The notes: generated from the letters alone by a model not told the origin. A stretch of DNA of 52,521 nt from CBFHSF01 sp965658445 (GCA_965658445.1 CBFHSF010000017.1:1-52521); one strand, 5' to 3'; counted from the first letter of the stretch, positions 1 through 9,338 are shown. Made by a program: numbers and translations.

Positions 1-848
1 AGGTATCTGCCGGATTCATCGTAAGAAGGAGACACGTCATATCCTTTGTTGTCTACGGTGAAGTTTACTTCCTCTCCCGATTCAACATCCATTACAAAAA
101 GGTCTGTATTGGTGGTTACCGCCCAGTCCTTTCCAGTTACCTTCTTGGCAGAGTACACAATGCTCTTGCCGTCAGGGCTCATCACATAGGCCTCTGATCC
201 TGTAAAGGGAGGAGTTGGCACATCGAACTTAGCTTCGGGCATCAAGTCCTTGGTAACGGTTTTTCCCGTTTGCATATCAACGGTTGTCAATGACAAGTGA
301 TCTACCTCGGCATCGTTCCAATGATCCCAATGTCTGTACATTAAATCATCAATAACCATGGCATCTGCCTTGTCTAATGAAGGGTACATATCCGCCGTCG
401 TTTCCATCATCTTCACCGATTGTGTGTGAAGAAGGGCGAGGTTGCCATCTTCCATTTCATAGGCCTTCCAACCGCCTGCATTAGCAACATCAGTAACGGC
501 CTTTACATCCGAACCGTCCGCATTCATAATGTGGAATTGACCTCCCATGGTGAAGCCAATTTTCTCTCCGTCCATCATGTAATGGGCACCGTATTCAGAA
601 CCCGGAGTGCTGGTGATTTGAGTGGCTGTATTTCCTTGGTAATCGACAATGTAAAGATCTCTTGATCCTTTGTTTTCTGCTGTGTTGTAACGAGTTACTC
701 CGTAGAGAACCGTCTTGCCGTCAGGAGATACATCTTCTAAACCTACACGGCCTAACTCCCATAGTTTTTCTGGAGTCATTACCTGAGTTTGTGCTGTTAG
801 AGTCGCTGTGCTCAACAGACCCAATCCCAGAAGAAATGAATATTTCAT
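1..848 (-). CDS. S9 family peptidase (prolyl oligopeptidase type), 3' part missing
   Basis: About 282 N-terminal residues are present; the gene runs off the left edge. I translated it from the ATG at 848, which opens a Sec signal peptide (MKYSFLLGLGLLSTATLTAQ), so the product is probably periplasmic or exported. After the signal come repeated propeller-like units such as DVSPDGKTVLYG and VMSPDGKSIVYS, the SPDG repeats of the beta-propeller that gates S9 dipeptidyl-peptidase/acylaminoacyl-peptidase enzymes. The catalytic alpha/beta hydrolase half is outside the window, so activity cannot be judged. The next gene upstream on this strand ends 84 bases away. A TolB-like propeller protein without a hydrolase domain is the main alternative. 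Confidence 0.8.
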   Translation of the reverse strand, partial: MKYSFLLGLGLLSTATLTAQTQVMTPEKLWELGRVGLEDVSPDGKTVLYGVTRYNTAENKGSRDLYIVDYQGNTATQITSTPGSEYGAHYMMDGEKIGFTMGGQFHIMNADGSDVKAVTDVANAGGWKAYEMEDGNLALLHTQSVKMMETTADMYPSLDKADAMVIDDLMYRHWDHWNDAEVDHLSLTTVDMQTGKTVTKDLMPEAKFDVPTPPFTGSEAYVMSPDGKSIVYSAKKVTGKDWAVTTNTDLFVMDVESGEEVNFTVDNKGYDVSPSYDESGRY

Positions 849-932
849 CTTTGAAAAATTTTAAAATAGAGGACATGAACCCAAAGAATTCATGTGCTTG
901 GTTGAATTTCCGTAAATGTAATAAAATGGGAC

Positions 933-2006
933 TTAGCGTCCTTGGTAAGGGGTAAAATGAAAAGCCTTTTGAGCTACTCTTCTGGTATTTTGGTCGTCTC
1001 CCGATTTTTGAACCACTTGCTCTTCTAGCACAAGAGACTGAGCCACGGAAGAATCAAATACCCTTTTGAGATCTTTTACCGCTCCCATGGGTATTCCTCT
1101 TTCTTTCGCTTTTTTTAACAGGGAGTCATGATTCCAATTGGAAAGTTTCTGGGCTATGGCCTCAAGGAGTGATTCGCGATTTTCTACGCGAAGTGGATTG
1201 GTTTTCCAATCCGGGGCAATTGTCAATTCTATCAATTCACAAAAAGAGACAAACTGTGCATCAGAACCCACTGCGGTTACCACCTGAACACCGTCCTTAC
1301 AGGTAAACAAATCTCCATAGGGTGCAATGTTGGGATGTCGAGAACCCATGGGCTTGGCGACTACTCCATTCATTAGATAATTACTCGCCTGATTGACCAA
1401 AGAAGAAATGGCAGCAGCCTCTAGAGAAACTTCCACCTTTCCGCCGAGAGCGGTTCTTTCCCTTTCCAATAATCCACAGAGAATGCCCTCTTTGAGTTGA
1501 TGCGCCGCCAAGACATCCATCAAGGCCACTGGCATTTTAGTAGGAAGTGAACCGGGTTGACCGTTCATGGACATAAATCCGGTTTCTGCCTGAAGTACAA
1601 CATCAAAAGCCAATCGATCCTCGTCTCTTTCGAAACCTTTTATGCGACCCCAAATCAATTTGGGATTTTTTGAAAACACAATGGATTCTTCCAATCCAAA
1701 TCTTTCGTAATCGGAAGACTTAAAATTGGTAACCAAAACATCGGCTGTGGATATGAGATTCAGAAGTTCTTTTCTTCCCTCAACGGATTTGAGATTTAGG
1801 TTCTGAAGAGTCTTTCCATAGTTTACGGAAGAGTAATAGGCAGACCAACCACCAAGGCTCTCCCCTGCAGTGCGCCAGTTTTGGGTGACGTCTCCTCGGG
1901 GGCTTTCTACCTTGATGACTTCGGCGCCAAGCTCTGCAAAAAAAGTTCCCACAGATGGCCCTGCCAAAACGGAGGAAGCATCTATTACTGTGAGTTCAGA
2001 AAACAT
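933..2006 (-). CDS. Family III CoA-transferase (CaiB/BaiF)
   Basis: 357 residues, near the usual length for single-domain CaiB/BaiF enzymes. The N-terminus has the family look (VIDASSVLAGPSVGTFFAELGAEVIKVE), followed by ADVLVTNF at about residues 88-95. The Asp of ALMDVLAAHQ (D164) sits where the catalytic aspartate that carries the acyl-anhydride/CoA thioester is found. These enzymes move CoA between organic acids or racemise 2-methylacyl-CoAs; the substrate cannot be told from sequence. It is the last gene of a likely four-gene operon (metal-binding lipoprotein, ctaA, DUF4286, this gene), with 30 bases to the gene before it. Confidence 0.85.
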   Translation of the reverse strand: MFSELTVIDASSVLAGPSVGTFFAELGAEVIKVESPRGDVTQNWRTAGESLGGWSAYYSSVNYGKTLQNLNLKSVEGRKELLNLISTADVLVTNFKSSDYERFGLEESIVFSKNPKLIWGRIKGFERDEDRLAFDVVLQAETGFMSMNGQPGSLPTKMPVALMDVLAAHQLKEGILCGLLERERTALGGKVEVSLEAAAISSLVNQASNYLMNGVVAKPMGSRHPNIAPYGDLFTCKDGVQVVTAVGSDAQFVSFCELIELTIAPDWKTNPLRVENRESLLEAIAQKLSNWNHDSLLKKAKERGIPMGAVKDLKRVFDSSVAQSLVLEEQVVQKSGDDQNTRRVAQKAFHFTPYQGR

Positions 2007-2036
2007 GGAGAGGGTGGTGTTGAGTTGTTTGTTAAA

Positions 2037-2354
2037 TCACTTCTTGGTATGTGTCTCTACAACTTCCAAAACCGTTCTAAAGGCAACGTACTTGTCCTTG
2101 TATCGGCTGGTGTGCTTTTCTTGAAGTGCAGGAGCGTGATTCTCATTGTAATCCAAAAGCGTAGGCATATCCTCCACGGTATACTGAATGGAGTAAGTAA
2201 TACCCGCTTGCTCTTCCACCATTACTCGGCTCATTTTGGCTTCCATAAATTTTCCGGTGGCCATCACTTCGGGAATGTGAACGGACGACATCCATTGTAC
2301 CCAGTCCTGAGCAATGTCCTCGTCTATGTTTACCGTTACGTTGTATATGTACAT
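2037..2354 (-). CDS. DUF4286 family protein
   Basis: 105 residues beginning MYIYNVTVNIDEDI and containing the VQWMSSVHIPEVMATGKF stretch that I recognise from the DUF4286 family of Bacteroidota, small cytoplasmic proteins with a ferredoxin-like alpha/beta fold and no known function. There is no signal peptide or membrane segment. It lies 11 bases after ctaA and 30 bases before the CoA-transferase on the same strand, so it is probably co-transcribed with both. The context does not reveal a role. Confidence 0.8.
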   Translation of the reverse strand: MYIYNVTVNIDEDIAQDWVQWMSSVHIPEVMATGKFMEAKMSRVMVEEQAGITYSIQYTVEDMPTLLDYNENHAPALQEKHTSRYKDKYVAFRTVLEVVETHTKK

Positions 2355-2365
2355 TGAAATTCGAG

Positions 2366-3433
2366 TTAGGAAGGGTTATTATCTGATGGGATGGCTTCAC
2401 CGGATTTGCGACTGGGAGAAAACTGAAGCTTTAACCCCACGTACCAGAGAAGTGCAAACATGATCATAGATAGGAAGAGATGCGTGGGCTGCAACCATTT
2501 GGGCACTCCCATATACGCCATAATAGCTCCCGTCAAAACCGAAATAAGCATTATGACCACTACGCCGTCAAAGGCTTTTATGACAACCTCCTTTTGTCTC
2601 CAACTCCAAGCCAAAAACAGAGAGGCGAGAATCAATACCAAAGAGAAGGAACGGTGGACGTAAAACACAATATCCATTTGATCTATCCACAAATCTCTTG
2701 GAGACATGGACTTTGCCAGGAGGTCTATTTGCTCTCTGATCTGAGTTCCCATTACAATTTGGGCGAGTAAAAGGAGAACCAGCACAAATACAAAATAGGC
2801 GCTTTTCTTGGGAAGATTGTACTCCACATGTTCACTGGATTCTCTCTGCAGAGAAAAGATAAATGTCACCATCAACGCGATCAAAAAGAGCGCACCCAAC
2901 ATGTGATAGGTAATCTGATGAGGAACCAGGTTTCCGTCTACAACAACTTTTCCCAACCAAGCTTCAAATCCCAATCCAAATAGGCCCAATGCAGAATACA
3001 GAACGTACCACTTGTTCTTACTCCACATGGCAAAACTCAAGAAGAACATCAAAACCATGGGTACCCCTGACAGAGCTCCCAACAATCTATTGATATATTC
3101 TACCCAAGTGTGAAAGGGATTAAAAATGGCATAGTCGTGACGAGTGTACTTTTCCCAGTTGTCAGGGTTGTAGGAGTATCCCGCAGTAAAATCGCTTTTG
3201 GCGGACCACAAGGACTCTTCATATACAATCATTTGACCTTTGGCAAACTCTCTTTCTGGAGCCCAAATAACTTGAGATTCTTCCGTGGGAGGAATTAGGT
3301 ATCCAAAACACTTAGGCCAATCGGGACAACCCATTCCGGATCCCGTCATGCGCACAATGCTACCCGCCATTACAACGAGCAATAAAAGAATCAACTCAAT
3401 CTGAGCCAATCGTAAGAGGACCCTTCTTATCAT
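2366..3433 (-). CDS. ctaA: Heme A synthase (COX15/CtaA)
   Basis: 355-residue polytopic membrane protein with about eight hydrophobic segments. It oxidises the C8 methyl of heme O to the formyl group of heme A for aa3-type cytochrome oxidase. Visible marks are the N-terminal RMTGSGMGCPDWPKCFG, the EYINRLLG motif with its nearby His (NPFHTWVEYINR), and three further helix histidines in LVPHQITYHM, YVHRSF and QPTHLF, which fit the paired heme ligands of the family. The two cysteines in GCPDWPKC match the loop cysteines described for CtaA. It follows a metal-binding lipoprotein by 23 bases, fitting a cytochrome-oxidase or copper context. Confidence 0.93.
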   Translation of the reverse strand: MIRRVLLRLAQIELILLLLVVMAGSIVRMTGSGMGCPDWPKCFGYLIPPTEESQVIWAPEREFAKGQMIVYEESLWSAKSDFTAGYSYNPDNWEKYTRHDYAIFNPFHTWVEYINRLLGALSGVPMVLMFFLSFAMWSKNKWYVLYSALGLFGLGFEAWLGKVVVDGNLVPHQITYHMLGALFLIALMVTFIFSLQRESSEHVEYNLPKKSAYFVFVLVLLLLAQIVMGTQIREQIDLLAKSMSPRDLWIDQMDIVFYVHRSFSLVLILASLFLAWSWRQKEVVIKAFDGVVVIMLISVLTGAIMAYMGVPKWLQPTHLFLSMIMFALLWYVGLKLQFSPSRKSGEAIPSDNNPS

Positions 3434-3456
3434 GAGGATTTTGAATTTGTCGCTTC

Positions 3457-3903
3457 TTAGCTTTCAGTAACAGCCGTTTCTTCCGTCACTTCAATTTTCT
3501 CAGATTCGATAGACTCGTCTGTTGTTTCTTCTTCAGCAGATCCCGCCTCGGCAACCTTTGCAGTGTAAGCACCGTTGGCAACGGTTTGGATTACTTCAAT
3601 AATTTCTTCTTCTGAAGTTACTTTGCTGTCATATTTTACGACTGCCGTTTCGGAAGGAAAGTCAATTGTGGCTACTTCGATTCCGGGGGCTTTGCTCAAC
3701 GCTTTTTCAATGGCGCCTTTACAGCCCATTTCGCAAGTCATTCCACCAATTTCAAGGTCAACTTCAGAATCCGCCACTACAGCAACCTTTACAGTTTCTT
3801 CTGTTTTTGAAGTTTCTGTTGCCAATGCTGCGTCAGTTTCTTGCGCATTGTTACAACTAAACATACCGAAAACGGTTACAAGGAGATATATCGATTTTTT
3901 CAT
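3457..3903 (-). CDS. Heavy-metal-associated (HMA) domain lipoprotein
   Basis: 148 residues from the ATG at 3903. A longer reading from 3918 is unlikely because that ATG overlaps the promoter -7 element. The signal peptide ends in a lipobox (GMFSC), so the protein is probably lipid-anchored. The HMA core is at about residues 49-115, with ferredoxin-like strands (VDLEIGGMTC, VATIDF, AVVKYD). The metal site reads GMTCEMGC, three residues between the cysteines rather than the usual two. The tail is Glu/Thr-rich and probably disordered. First gene of the operon with ctaA, suggesting copper handling for cytochrome oxidase; that role is inference. Confidence 0.83.
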   Translation of the reverse strand: MKKSIYLLVTVFGMFSCNNAQETDAALATETSKTEETVKVAVVADSEVDLEIGGMTCEMGCKGAIEKALSKAPGIEVATIDFPSETAVVKYDSKVTSEEEIIEVIQTVANGAYTAKVAEAGSAEEETTDESIESEKIEVTEETAVTES

Positions 3904-3917
3904 GATGTAATTTTTCA

Positions 3918-3925
3918 CAAAGATA
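3918..3925 (-). promoter_or_regulatory. Promoter -7 element for the HMA-ctaA operon
   Basis: TATCTTTG on the minus strand matches the Bacteroidota -7 consensus TAnnTTTG exactly, 14 bases before the ATG at 3903. It excludes the ATG at 3918 as the start of the lipoprotein. Confidence 0.6.
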
Positions 3926-4025
3926 CACTCAAAAAGACTAGGATCTTGCCCATTGGGTATTTAATAGACAGTAAACGTGCATCATTCGTAAAAATTGAAC
4001 GTAATTTGCAACCAACTAAGCACTG

Positions 4026-4922
4026 ATGAAAGAAAACAAGAGCCAATTGGCTTGGGCCATTTTTGTCGTTCTCGCCCTTATCTGGGGGAGCTCATTTATC
4101 CTAATGAAACGAGGATTGATTTCGTTTTCTCCCTATCAAGTAGGTGCGCTAAGAGTTGGATTTGCGTGGTTATTTACCTTGCTCATCGGTTTTAAGCACC
4201 TTGTCAAATTCACAAAAAAGAACTTTGTGCCCTTTCTCATTGTCGGTTGGTTGGGCAATGGCCTACCCTACCTGCTCTTCCCCTTGGCGGTGACCAAACT
4301 GGATACCTCTGTGGTGGGAATCATCAATTCATTGGTTCCTCTCTTTACATTGATTGTGGCGGTGGTTCTCTACAGGACACCCGTTAAAAAACTTCAAATA
4401 CTAGGCTTGTTTCTCGGGTTGGGCGGAGCCATTTTCTTGATCAACCCTTCGGGTGTGGGAGCGGAAATATCTTCGCACCTAACGTATGCAGGATTTGCCA
4501 TTGCCGCAACCATCATGTACGCATTATCCATTACGACCATCAAGAATAAACTCTCCGAATACAACAGCATGACCATTACCCTAATGTCTTTGATGACCAC
4601 GGGGCCCTTCCTGCTCATTGGAGCGGTTGCAACCGGAAGTATCGAGGTTTTACAGAATGATCCAGAAGGGTTTAAGAGCCTAGCTTACATTTCTGTATTG
4701 GGAATCGTAGGATCCTCTATTGCGGTGGTGCTTTTTAATCGATTGATCAAGCTCTCCTCTTCACTCTTTGCGAGTTCAGTAACCTACGCCATTCCCATTG
4801 TGGCCATTCTTTGGGGTTGGTTTGACGGAGAAAACATCGGATGGAATCACCTCATTGGCGGCACTGCCATCCTTATTGGAGTATGGCTGGTGAATAAAAA
4901 ACCCAGGGAGAAAAACCTATAG
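4026..4922 (+). CDS. EamA/DMT-family transporter (RhaT/YdcZ-like exporter)
   Basis: 298 residues with about ten hydrophobic helices arranged as two EamA repeats (roughly residues 8-140 and 150-290). The first helix carries ALIWGSSFILMKRGL and the second repeat ends in the typical WGWFDGEN...GGTAILIGVWLVNKK pattern. The family exports amino acids or other metabolites from the inner membrane; no substrate can be assigned. It stands alone on the plus strand, with a 103-base upstream region shared with the divergent HMA operon and only 8 bases before the converging rfbB stop. Confidence 0.88.
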   Translation: MKENKSQLAWAIFVVLALIWGSSFILMKRGLISFSPYQVGALRVGFAWLFTLLIGFKHLVKFTKKNFVPFLIVGWLGNGLPYLLFPLAVTKLDTSVVGIINSLVPLFTLIVAVVLYRTPVKKLQILGLFLGLGGAIFLINPSGVGAEISSHLTYAGFAIAATIMYALSITTIKNKLSEYNSMTITLMSLMTTGPFLLIGAVATGSIEVLQNDPEGFKSLAYISVLGIVGSSIAVVLFNRLIKLSSSLFASSVTYAIPIVAILWGWFDGENIGWNHLIGGTAILIGVWLVNKKPREKNL

Positions 4923-4930
4923 CCCTTCCG

Positions 4931-5980
4931 CTATCGGTTAGAATACATTTTCTCGTAGTAATTCTGATAAGCTCCAGAAGTCACATTCTCTAGCCACTCT
5001 TCATTGTCTAGATACCAGTCAATGGTAATGGCCAATCCCTCTTCAAAAGTTACGCTGGGAGACCACCCCAGCTCTTCGTTGATCTTGGTGGCGTCGATGG
5101 CATATCTCTTGTCGTGTCCGGGTCTGTCTTTTACATACGTGATGAGCTTTTCTGCTGTTCCCTCTGGGTTGCCCAACTTGGCATCCATTTGGCGGCACAT
5201 CACTCGAACGAGGTCAATGTTCTTCCACTCGTTAAACCCACCGATGTTATAGGTTTCACCATTTTTTCCTTCGTGGTATACCAAGTCAATGGCTCGTGCG
5301 TGATCCACTACGTAGAGCCAATCTCTTGTATAGTTTCCATCGCCGTAAACGGGAAGTGGTTTGTTGTTTCTGATATTGTGAATAAACAGGGGGATCAATT
5401 TCTCGGGAAATTGATTTTGCCCGTAGTTGTTAGAACAGTTGGTCACTACGTAAGGAAGACCGTAGGTTTCTCCGTAGGCTCTGACAAAGTGGTCAGAACT
5501 GGCCTTAGAGGCTGAGTAAGGACTGTTGGGATCGTAGGCCGTAGTTTCCATAAAGAGACCGGTTTCACCCAAGGTTCCATACACCTCATCCGTCGAGATG
5601 TGGTAGAAACGCTTGCCTTCGTAGTTTCCATTCCAAGACTTGCGAGCTGCATTGAGAAGGTTTACCGTTCCGATGACGTTGGTCATCACAAACTCCAATG
5701 GATTCTCAATAGAGCGGTCTACATGACTTTCTGCAGCGAGGTGAATGACTCCATCAAAGGAGTGCTCTTCAAAAAGGCCATTGATAAAATCAGCATCGAC
5801 AATATCGCCTTTTACAAAGTGGTAATTAGAACTTGAATCCAAGTCCGAGAGGTTTTCCAAATTTCCTGCATAGGTCAACTTGTCCAAGTTGTAGATTTCG
5901 TAATTAGGATACTTGTTAACCATTAACCTCACTACGTGTGAACCAATGAATCCTGCGCCTCCTGTTATTAAAATCTTCAT
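4931..5980 (-). CDS. rfbB: dTDP-glucose 4,6-dehydratase
   Basis: 349 residues, the normal length. It is an extended short-chain dehydrogenase that converts dTDP-glucose to dTDP-4-keto-6-deoxyglucose, the entry to rhamnose and other deoxysugars. Visible are the Rossmann motif GGAGFIGS (7-14), the dehydratase-specific STDEVYG with T130/D131/E132, and the catalytic pair Y155 and K159 in PYSASK. It is the last gene of the five-gene nucleotide-sugar operon, 11 bases after galE. No rfbA, rfbC or rfbD is in the window, so the final deoxysugar is unknown. Confidence 0.93.
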   Translation of the reverse strand: MKILITGGAGFIGSHVVRLMVNKYPNYEIYNLDKLTYAGNLENLSDLDSSSNYHFVKGDIVDADFINGLFEEHSFDGVIHLAAESHVDRSIENPLEFVMTNVIGTVNLLNAARKSWNGNYEGKRFYHISTDEVYGTLGETGLFMETTAYDPNSPYSASKASSDHFVRAYGETYGLPYVVTNCSNNYGQNQFPEKLIPLFIHNIRNNKPLPVYGDGNYTRDWLYVVDHARAIDLVYHEGKNGETYNIGGFNEWKNIDLVRVMCRQMDAKLGNPEGTAEKLITYVKDRPGHDKRYAIDATKINEELGWSPSVTFEEGLAITIDWYLDNEEWLENVTSGAYQNYYEKMYSNR

Positions 5981-5991
5981 TTGTAAAACCT

Positions 5992-7020
5992 TTATTTTAG
6001 TCCTCTAACATCTTTTTCCCAAAGCCAAGCGGAGAGCATGGCGTCATCTAATGATCGATGCGCACTCCAACCCAATACGTCGTTGGCTTTTTTTGTATCG
6101 GCATAAGCCGCCACTACATCTCCGGGTCTTTTGTCCACGATGCGATAGTTCACTTTTACGCCGGTCATCTTTTCAAATGACTGTATAACTTCCAAAACGG
6201 TAGATCCAGTGCCCGTACCTAAGTTAAATATTTCGAAAGAGGTTTCATTCTTCTTTTGAAATAGTCTCTCGAGGGCAATTACGTGCGCCTCGGCAATATC
6301 CATTACGTGAATATAATCGCGGATACACGTGCCATCTCTTGTTGGATAGTCATTTCCAAAAACCAATAACTCCTCTCTAATTCCCGCTGCCGTTTGCGTA
6401 ATGTAAGGCACCAAGTAAAGAGGCACTCCAATGGGCAATTCGCCAATGCGATGAGAGCTATGAGCCCCAACGGGATTGAAGTATCGCAAGGCAATGGCGT
6501 TTAAAGACTGCTCTACTGTGGTATCAAAAATGATTTCCTCTCCAATTTGCTTGGTGTTTCCATAGGGAGACATGGGCAATTGAACGGGAGCATTCTCTGT
6601 AATGGGCAATTCTTCTGCCTCTCCGTATACGGTGCACGAAGAAGAGAAAATAATATTATCCAACCCTCTCTCTGTCATTTCCTTTAGGAGGCAAACCAGA
6701 GAACCAATGTTGTTTTGATAGTATTTAAGAGGGTCTTTTACACTCTCTCCAACGGACTTGTGAGCTGCAAAATGAATGACTCCCTCTACGTCGGGATGCG
6801 CATCAAAAAGTCTCTTCACATCTGCTGGATTTGCCATGTCTAAATTGAGGTAGTCAATTTGACCTTTGTCTCCTGCGAGTTCTTTGATGCGATCTAGAAT
6901 CCAGCCTTCGGAATTACATAGATTGTCCACGATAACCACGTCAAATCCTCTTTCTAGAAGTTCAACACTGGTGTGGGAACCAATAAAACCCAGGCCTCCA
7001 GTTACGAGTACTTTTGGCAT
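5992..7020 (-). CDS. galE: UDP-glucose 4-epimerase
   Basis: 342 residues. An NAD-dependent extended SDR that interconverts UDP-glucose and UDP-galactose (possibly also the N-acetyl forms). Visible are GGLGFIGS (8-15), HFAAHKSVGES, the SSSCTVYG segment at 126-133 and the catalytic Y153 and K157 in SPYGNTK. NPVGAHSS and RDGTCIRDYIHV further along are typical of GalE. It starts two bases after the UDP-xylose synthase stop, so translation of the two is likely coupled. Confidence 0.93.
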   Translation of the reverse strand: MPKVLVTGGLGFIGSHTSVELLERGFDVVIVDNLCNSEGWILDRIKELAGDKGQIDYLNLDMANPADVKRLFDAHPDVEGVIHFAAHKSVGESVKDPLKYYQNNIGSLVCLLKEMTERGLDNIIFSSSCTVYGEAEELPITENAPVQLPMSPYGNTKQIGEEIIFDTTVEQSLNAIALRYFNPVGAHSSHRIGELPIGVPLYLVPYITQTAAGIREELLVFGNDYPTRDGTCIRDYIHVMDIAEAHVIALERLFQKKNETSFEIFNLGTGTGSTVLEVIQSFEKMTGVKVNYRIVDKRPGDVVAAYADTKKANDVLGWSAHRSLDDAMLSAWLWEKDVRGLK

Positions 7021-7022
7021 AA

Positions 7023-8015
7023 CTAGTTGGGTCTTTTAATAAAGTTGTCGAATTTGTTGTGCTCCTTTTTGTACAGTTCCTTCTCCGGGAGAGACTTGAA
7101 ATATTCATAAGTAATCTTAAGCCCTTCCGCTCTTCCTACCTTAGGACTCCATCCCAAAAGCTCCTTGGCTTTTGTAATGTCTGGCTGTCTCTGCGTAGGG
7201 TCGTCCTTGGGAAGGTCTTTGTAGATAACCTTTTGACTGGTTCCTGTCAATTTAATGATCTCCTCTGCAAAATCTCCAATGGTAATTTCATCGGGGTTAC
7301 CTATGTTTACTGGATCGGCAATATCACTAAGGAGCAGTCGGTAAATACCTTCTACCAAATCGTCTACGTAGCAGAATGATCGAGTTTGAGAACCGTCGCC
7401 AAATACGGTGAGATCCTCTCCACGTAAAGCTTGACCAATAAATGCCGGTAAAACTCTACCGTCATTTAGTCTCATTCTAGGTCCGTAGGTATTAAAAATC
7501 CTAATGATTCTAGTTTCTAATCCGTGAAAAGTATGGTATGCCATAGTAATGGCTTCTTGAAACCTTTTTGCTTCGTCATATACACCTCTTGGTCCAACGG
7601 GATTCACATTTCCCCAATAAGATTCTTTCTGAGGGTGAACATGGGGATCACCGTATACTTCAGAAGTTGATGCCACTAGAATTCTCGCCTTTTTTGCCAA
7701 GGCCAATCCTAAAAGATTATGAGTACCCAAAGAACCCACCTTTAGGGTCTGAATAGGTATTTTCAAATAATCTATAGGACTTGCCGGTGAAGCAAAGTGT
7801 AGGATATAATCAAGATCTCCTGATACATGAGTATGCGTAGAAACATCGTGATTGTAAAAGGTAAACTCTTTTAGGGGAAATAGGTGTTCAATATTTTTCA
7901 GGTCACCCGTAATGAGGTTATCCATCCCCACAACTTCATAACCTTCTTTAATAAATCTATCACATAAATGTGACCCTAAAAATCCCGCTGCACCGGTGAT
8001 TAAAATTCTTGGCAT
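7023..8015 (-). CDS. UDP-glucuronate decarboxylase (UDP-xylose synthase)
   Basis: 330 residues. It decarboxylates UDP-glucuronate to UDP-xylose, using the product of the UDP-glucose dehydrogenase just upstream. GAAGFLGSH (8-16), HFASPASP, TSEVYGDP with E119, and GPRGVYDEAKR with R143, Y146 and K150 fit the UXS group rather than GalE or RfbB. Its position directly after ugd (6 bases) supports the pathway UDP-Glc to UDP-GlcA to UDP-Xyl. Base composition is slightly more AT-rich than in the neighbouring sugar genes. Confidence 0.9.
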   Translation of the reverse strand: MPRILITGAAGFLGSHLCDRFIKEGYEVVGMDNLITGDLKNIEHLFPLKEFTFYNHDVSTHTHVSGDLDYILHFASPASPIDYLKIPIQTLKVGSLGTHNLLGLALAKKARILVASTSEVYGDPHVHPQKESYWGNVNPVGPRGVYDEAKRFQEAITMAYHTFHGLETRIIRIFNTYGPRMRLNDGRVLPAFIGQALRGEDLTVFGDGSQTRSFCYVDDLVEGIYRLLLSDIADPVNIGNPDEITIGDFAEEIIKLTGTSQKVIYKDLPKDDPTQRQPDITKAKELLGWSPKVGRAEGLKITYEYFKSLPEKELYKKEHNKFDNFIKRPN

Positions 8016-8021
8016 CGCAAA

Positions 8022-9338
8022 TTATTTATTACCTATACAGTAATAGGTATATTCTCTTTTCTGCATCTCTGATGCGTTATAAATATTTCTTCCGTCAAAT
8101 ACTACTTTTTCTGTTAGGTTGTTAGACACCTTGTCCCACTGTGGTGAGCGGAATTCTCCCCATTCAGTAACTAGCAATAAGGCGTCAGCTCCCATGGTGG
8201 CTTCGTATTCATTGCCCGCAAAGGCTATCTTGTCTCCCACCATATGCTTGGCTTCCTTCATCGCTACGGGATCATAAGCTACTACCTTGGCACCTTCTGC
8301 CAAAAGCTTGTCTATCAATACCAAACTCGGGGCTTCTCTCATGTCATCGGTTTGTGGCTTAAAACTCAATCCCCACATCGCAAAGGTCTTGCCCTTGATG
8401 TCGCCGTTGTAATGCTTCATCACCTTGTTGAACAAAACGCTCTTTTGATCCTCGTTAACGTCTTCTACAGATTGGAGAATGCGCATCTCGTACTCGTTCT
8501 CACGAGCCGTGCGAATCAATGCTTTTACATCTTTGGGGAAACAGCTTCCTCCGTATCCGATGCCTGGGTAAATAAATCGTGTTCCAATTCTTGGATCCGA
8601 TCCAATTCCCTTTCTCACCCAGTTCACGTCCGCTCCCATGATCTCACATAGGTTGGCGATATCGTTCATAAAGCTAATCTTAGTCGCCAGCATAGCGTTG
8701 GCGGCGTACTTGGTCATCTCCGCAGAGGGGATGTCCATGATGATTACTGGGTGACCGTTCAAGGTGAAAGGTCTGTATAGGTTTTCCATAACCTCCTTGG
8801 CGCGGTCAGACTCTACTCCTACCACAATGCGGTCGGGTTTCATAAAGTCTTCTATGGCCGCTCCTTCTTTTAGGAACTCTGGATTAGAGGCTACGTCAAA
8901 GGGAATGTCTGCGGCACGCTTGGCCAAGGCCGCTGTGATGGCGCCTTTAACCTTCTCTGCGGTACCAACGGGCACAGTACTCTTGGTAACGATGACTCCG
9001 TAGCCATTCATGTTCTCTCCTATGGAAGTCGCCACCTGCAAAACGTACTTGAGATCTGCCGACCCGTCCTCTCCCGGAGGCGTTCCCACAGCAATAAACG
9101 CTACATCGGCTCCTTGAATGCTCTGCGCCAAATTGGTAGAGAAATGCAATCTATCCTTCTTGGTGTTGCGCTCTACGATATCTTCTAAACCGGGCTCGTA
9201 AATGGGAAGAATCCCTTTTTTGAGGTTTTCAATTTTATTGATGTCAACATCTACACAGGTAACGTCAATTCCAACGTCTGCCAAACAGGCGCCGGTTACT
9301 AATCCTACATATCCTGTACCTACTACGGTTATTTTCAT
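8022..9338 (-). CDS. ugd: UDP-glucose 6-dehydrogenase
   Basis: 438 residues, the standard length. It oxidises UDP-glucose twice to UDP-glucuronate with NAD. The N-terminal GTGYVG (7-12) binds NAD; the catalytic cysteine is C266 in GGSCFPKD; NPEFLKEG (about 152-159) and K220 in the ATKISFMND helix are the other conserved active-site regions. It supplies substrate to the adjacent decarboxylase. There are 61 bases between the aminotransferase stop and this start, the widest gap in the operon, where an internal promoter could sit, although I see no exact TAnnTTTG there. Confidence 0.94.
   Translation of the reverse strand: MKITVVGTGYVGLVTGACLADVGIDVTCVDVDINKIENLKKGILPIYEPGLEDIVERNTKKDRLHFSTNLAQSIQGADVAFIAVGTPPGEDGSADLKYVLQVATSIGENMNGYGVIVTKSTVPVGTAEKVKGAITAALAKRAADIPFDVASNPEFLKEGAAIEDFMKPDRIVVGVESDRAKEVMENLYRPFTLNGHPVIIMDIPSAEMTKYAANAMLATKISFMNDIANLCEIMGADVNWVRKGIGSDPRIGTRFIYPGIGYGGSCFPKDVKALIRTARENEYEMRILQSVEDVNEDQKSVLFNKVMKHYNGDIKGKTFAMWGLSFKPQTDDMREAPSLVLIDKLLAEGAKVVAYDPVAMKEAKHMVGDKIAFAGNEYEATMGADALLLVTEWGEFRSPQWDKVSNNLTEKVVFDGRNIYNASEMQKREYTYYCIGNK

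Noticed and set aside
873..895. Inverted repeat ACATGAA...TTCATGT between the S9 peptidase and the CoA-transferase
   Set aside because: Seven-base arms without a T-run or known operator shape; too weak to call a terminator or binding site.
1881..2357. Plus-strand open frame of 158 codons across two minus-strand genes
   Set aside because: Overlaps the CoA-transferase and DUF4286 genes, both supported by family features.
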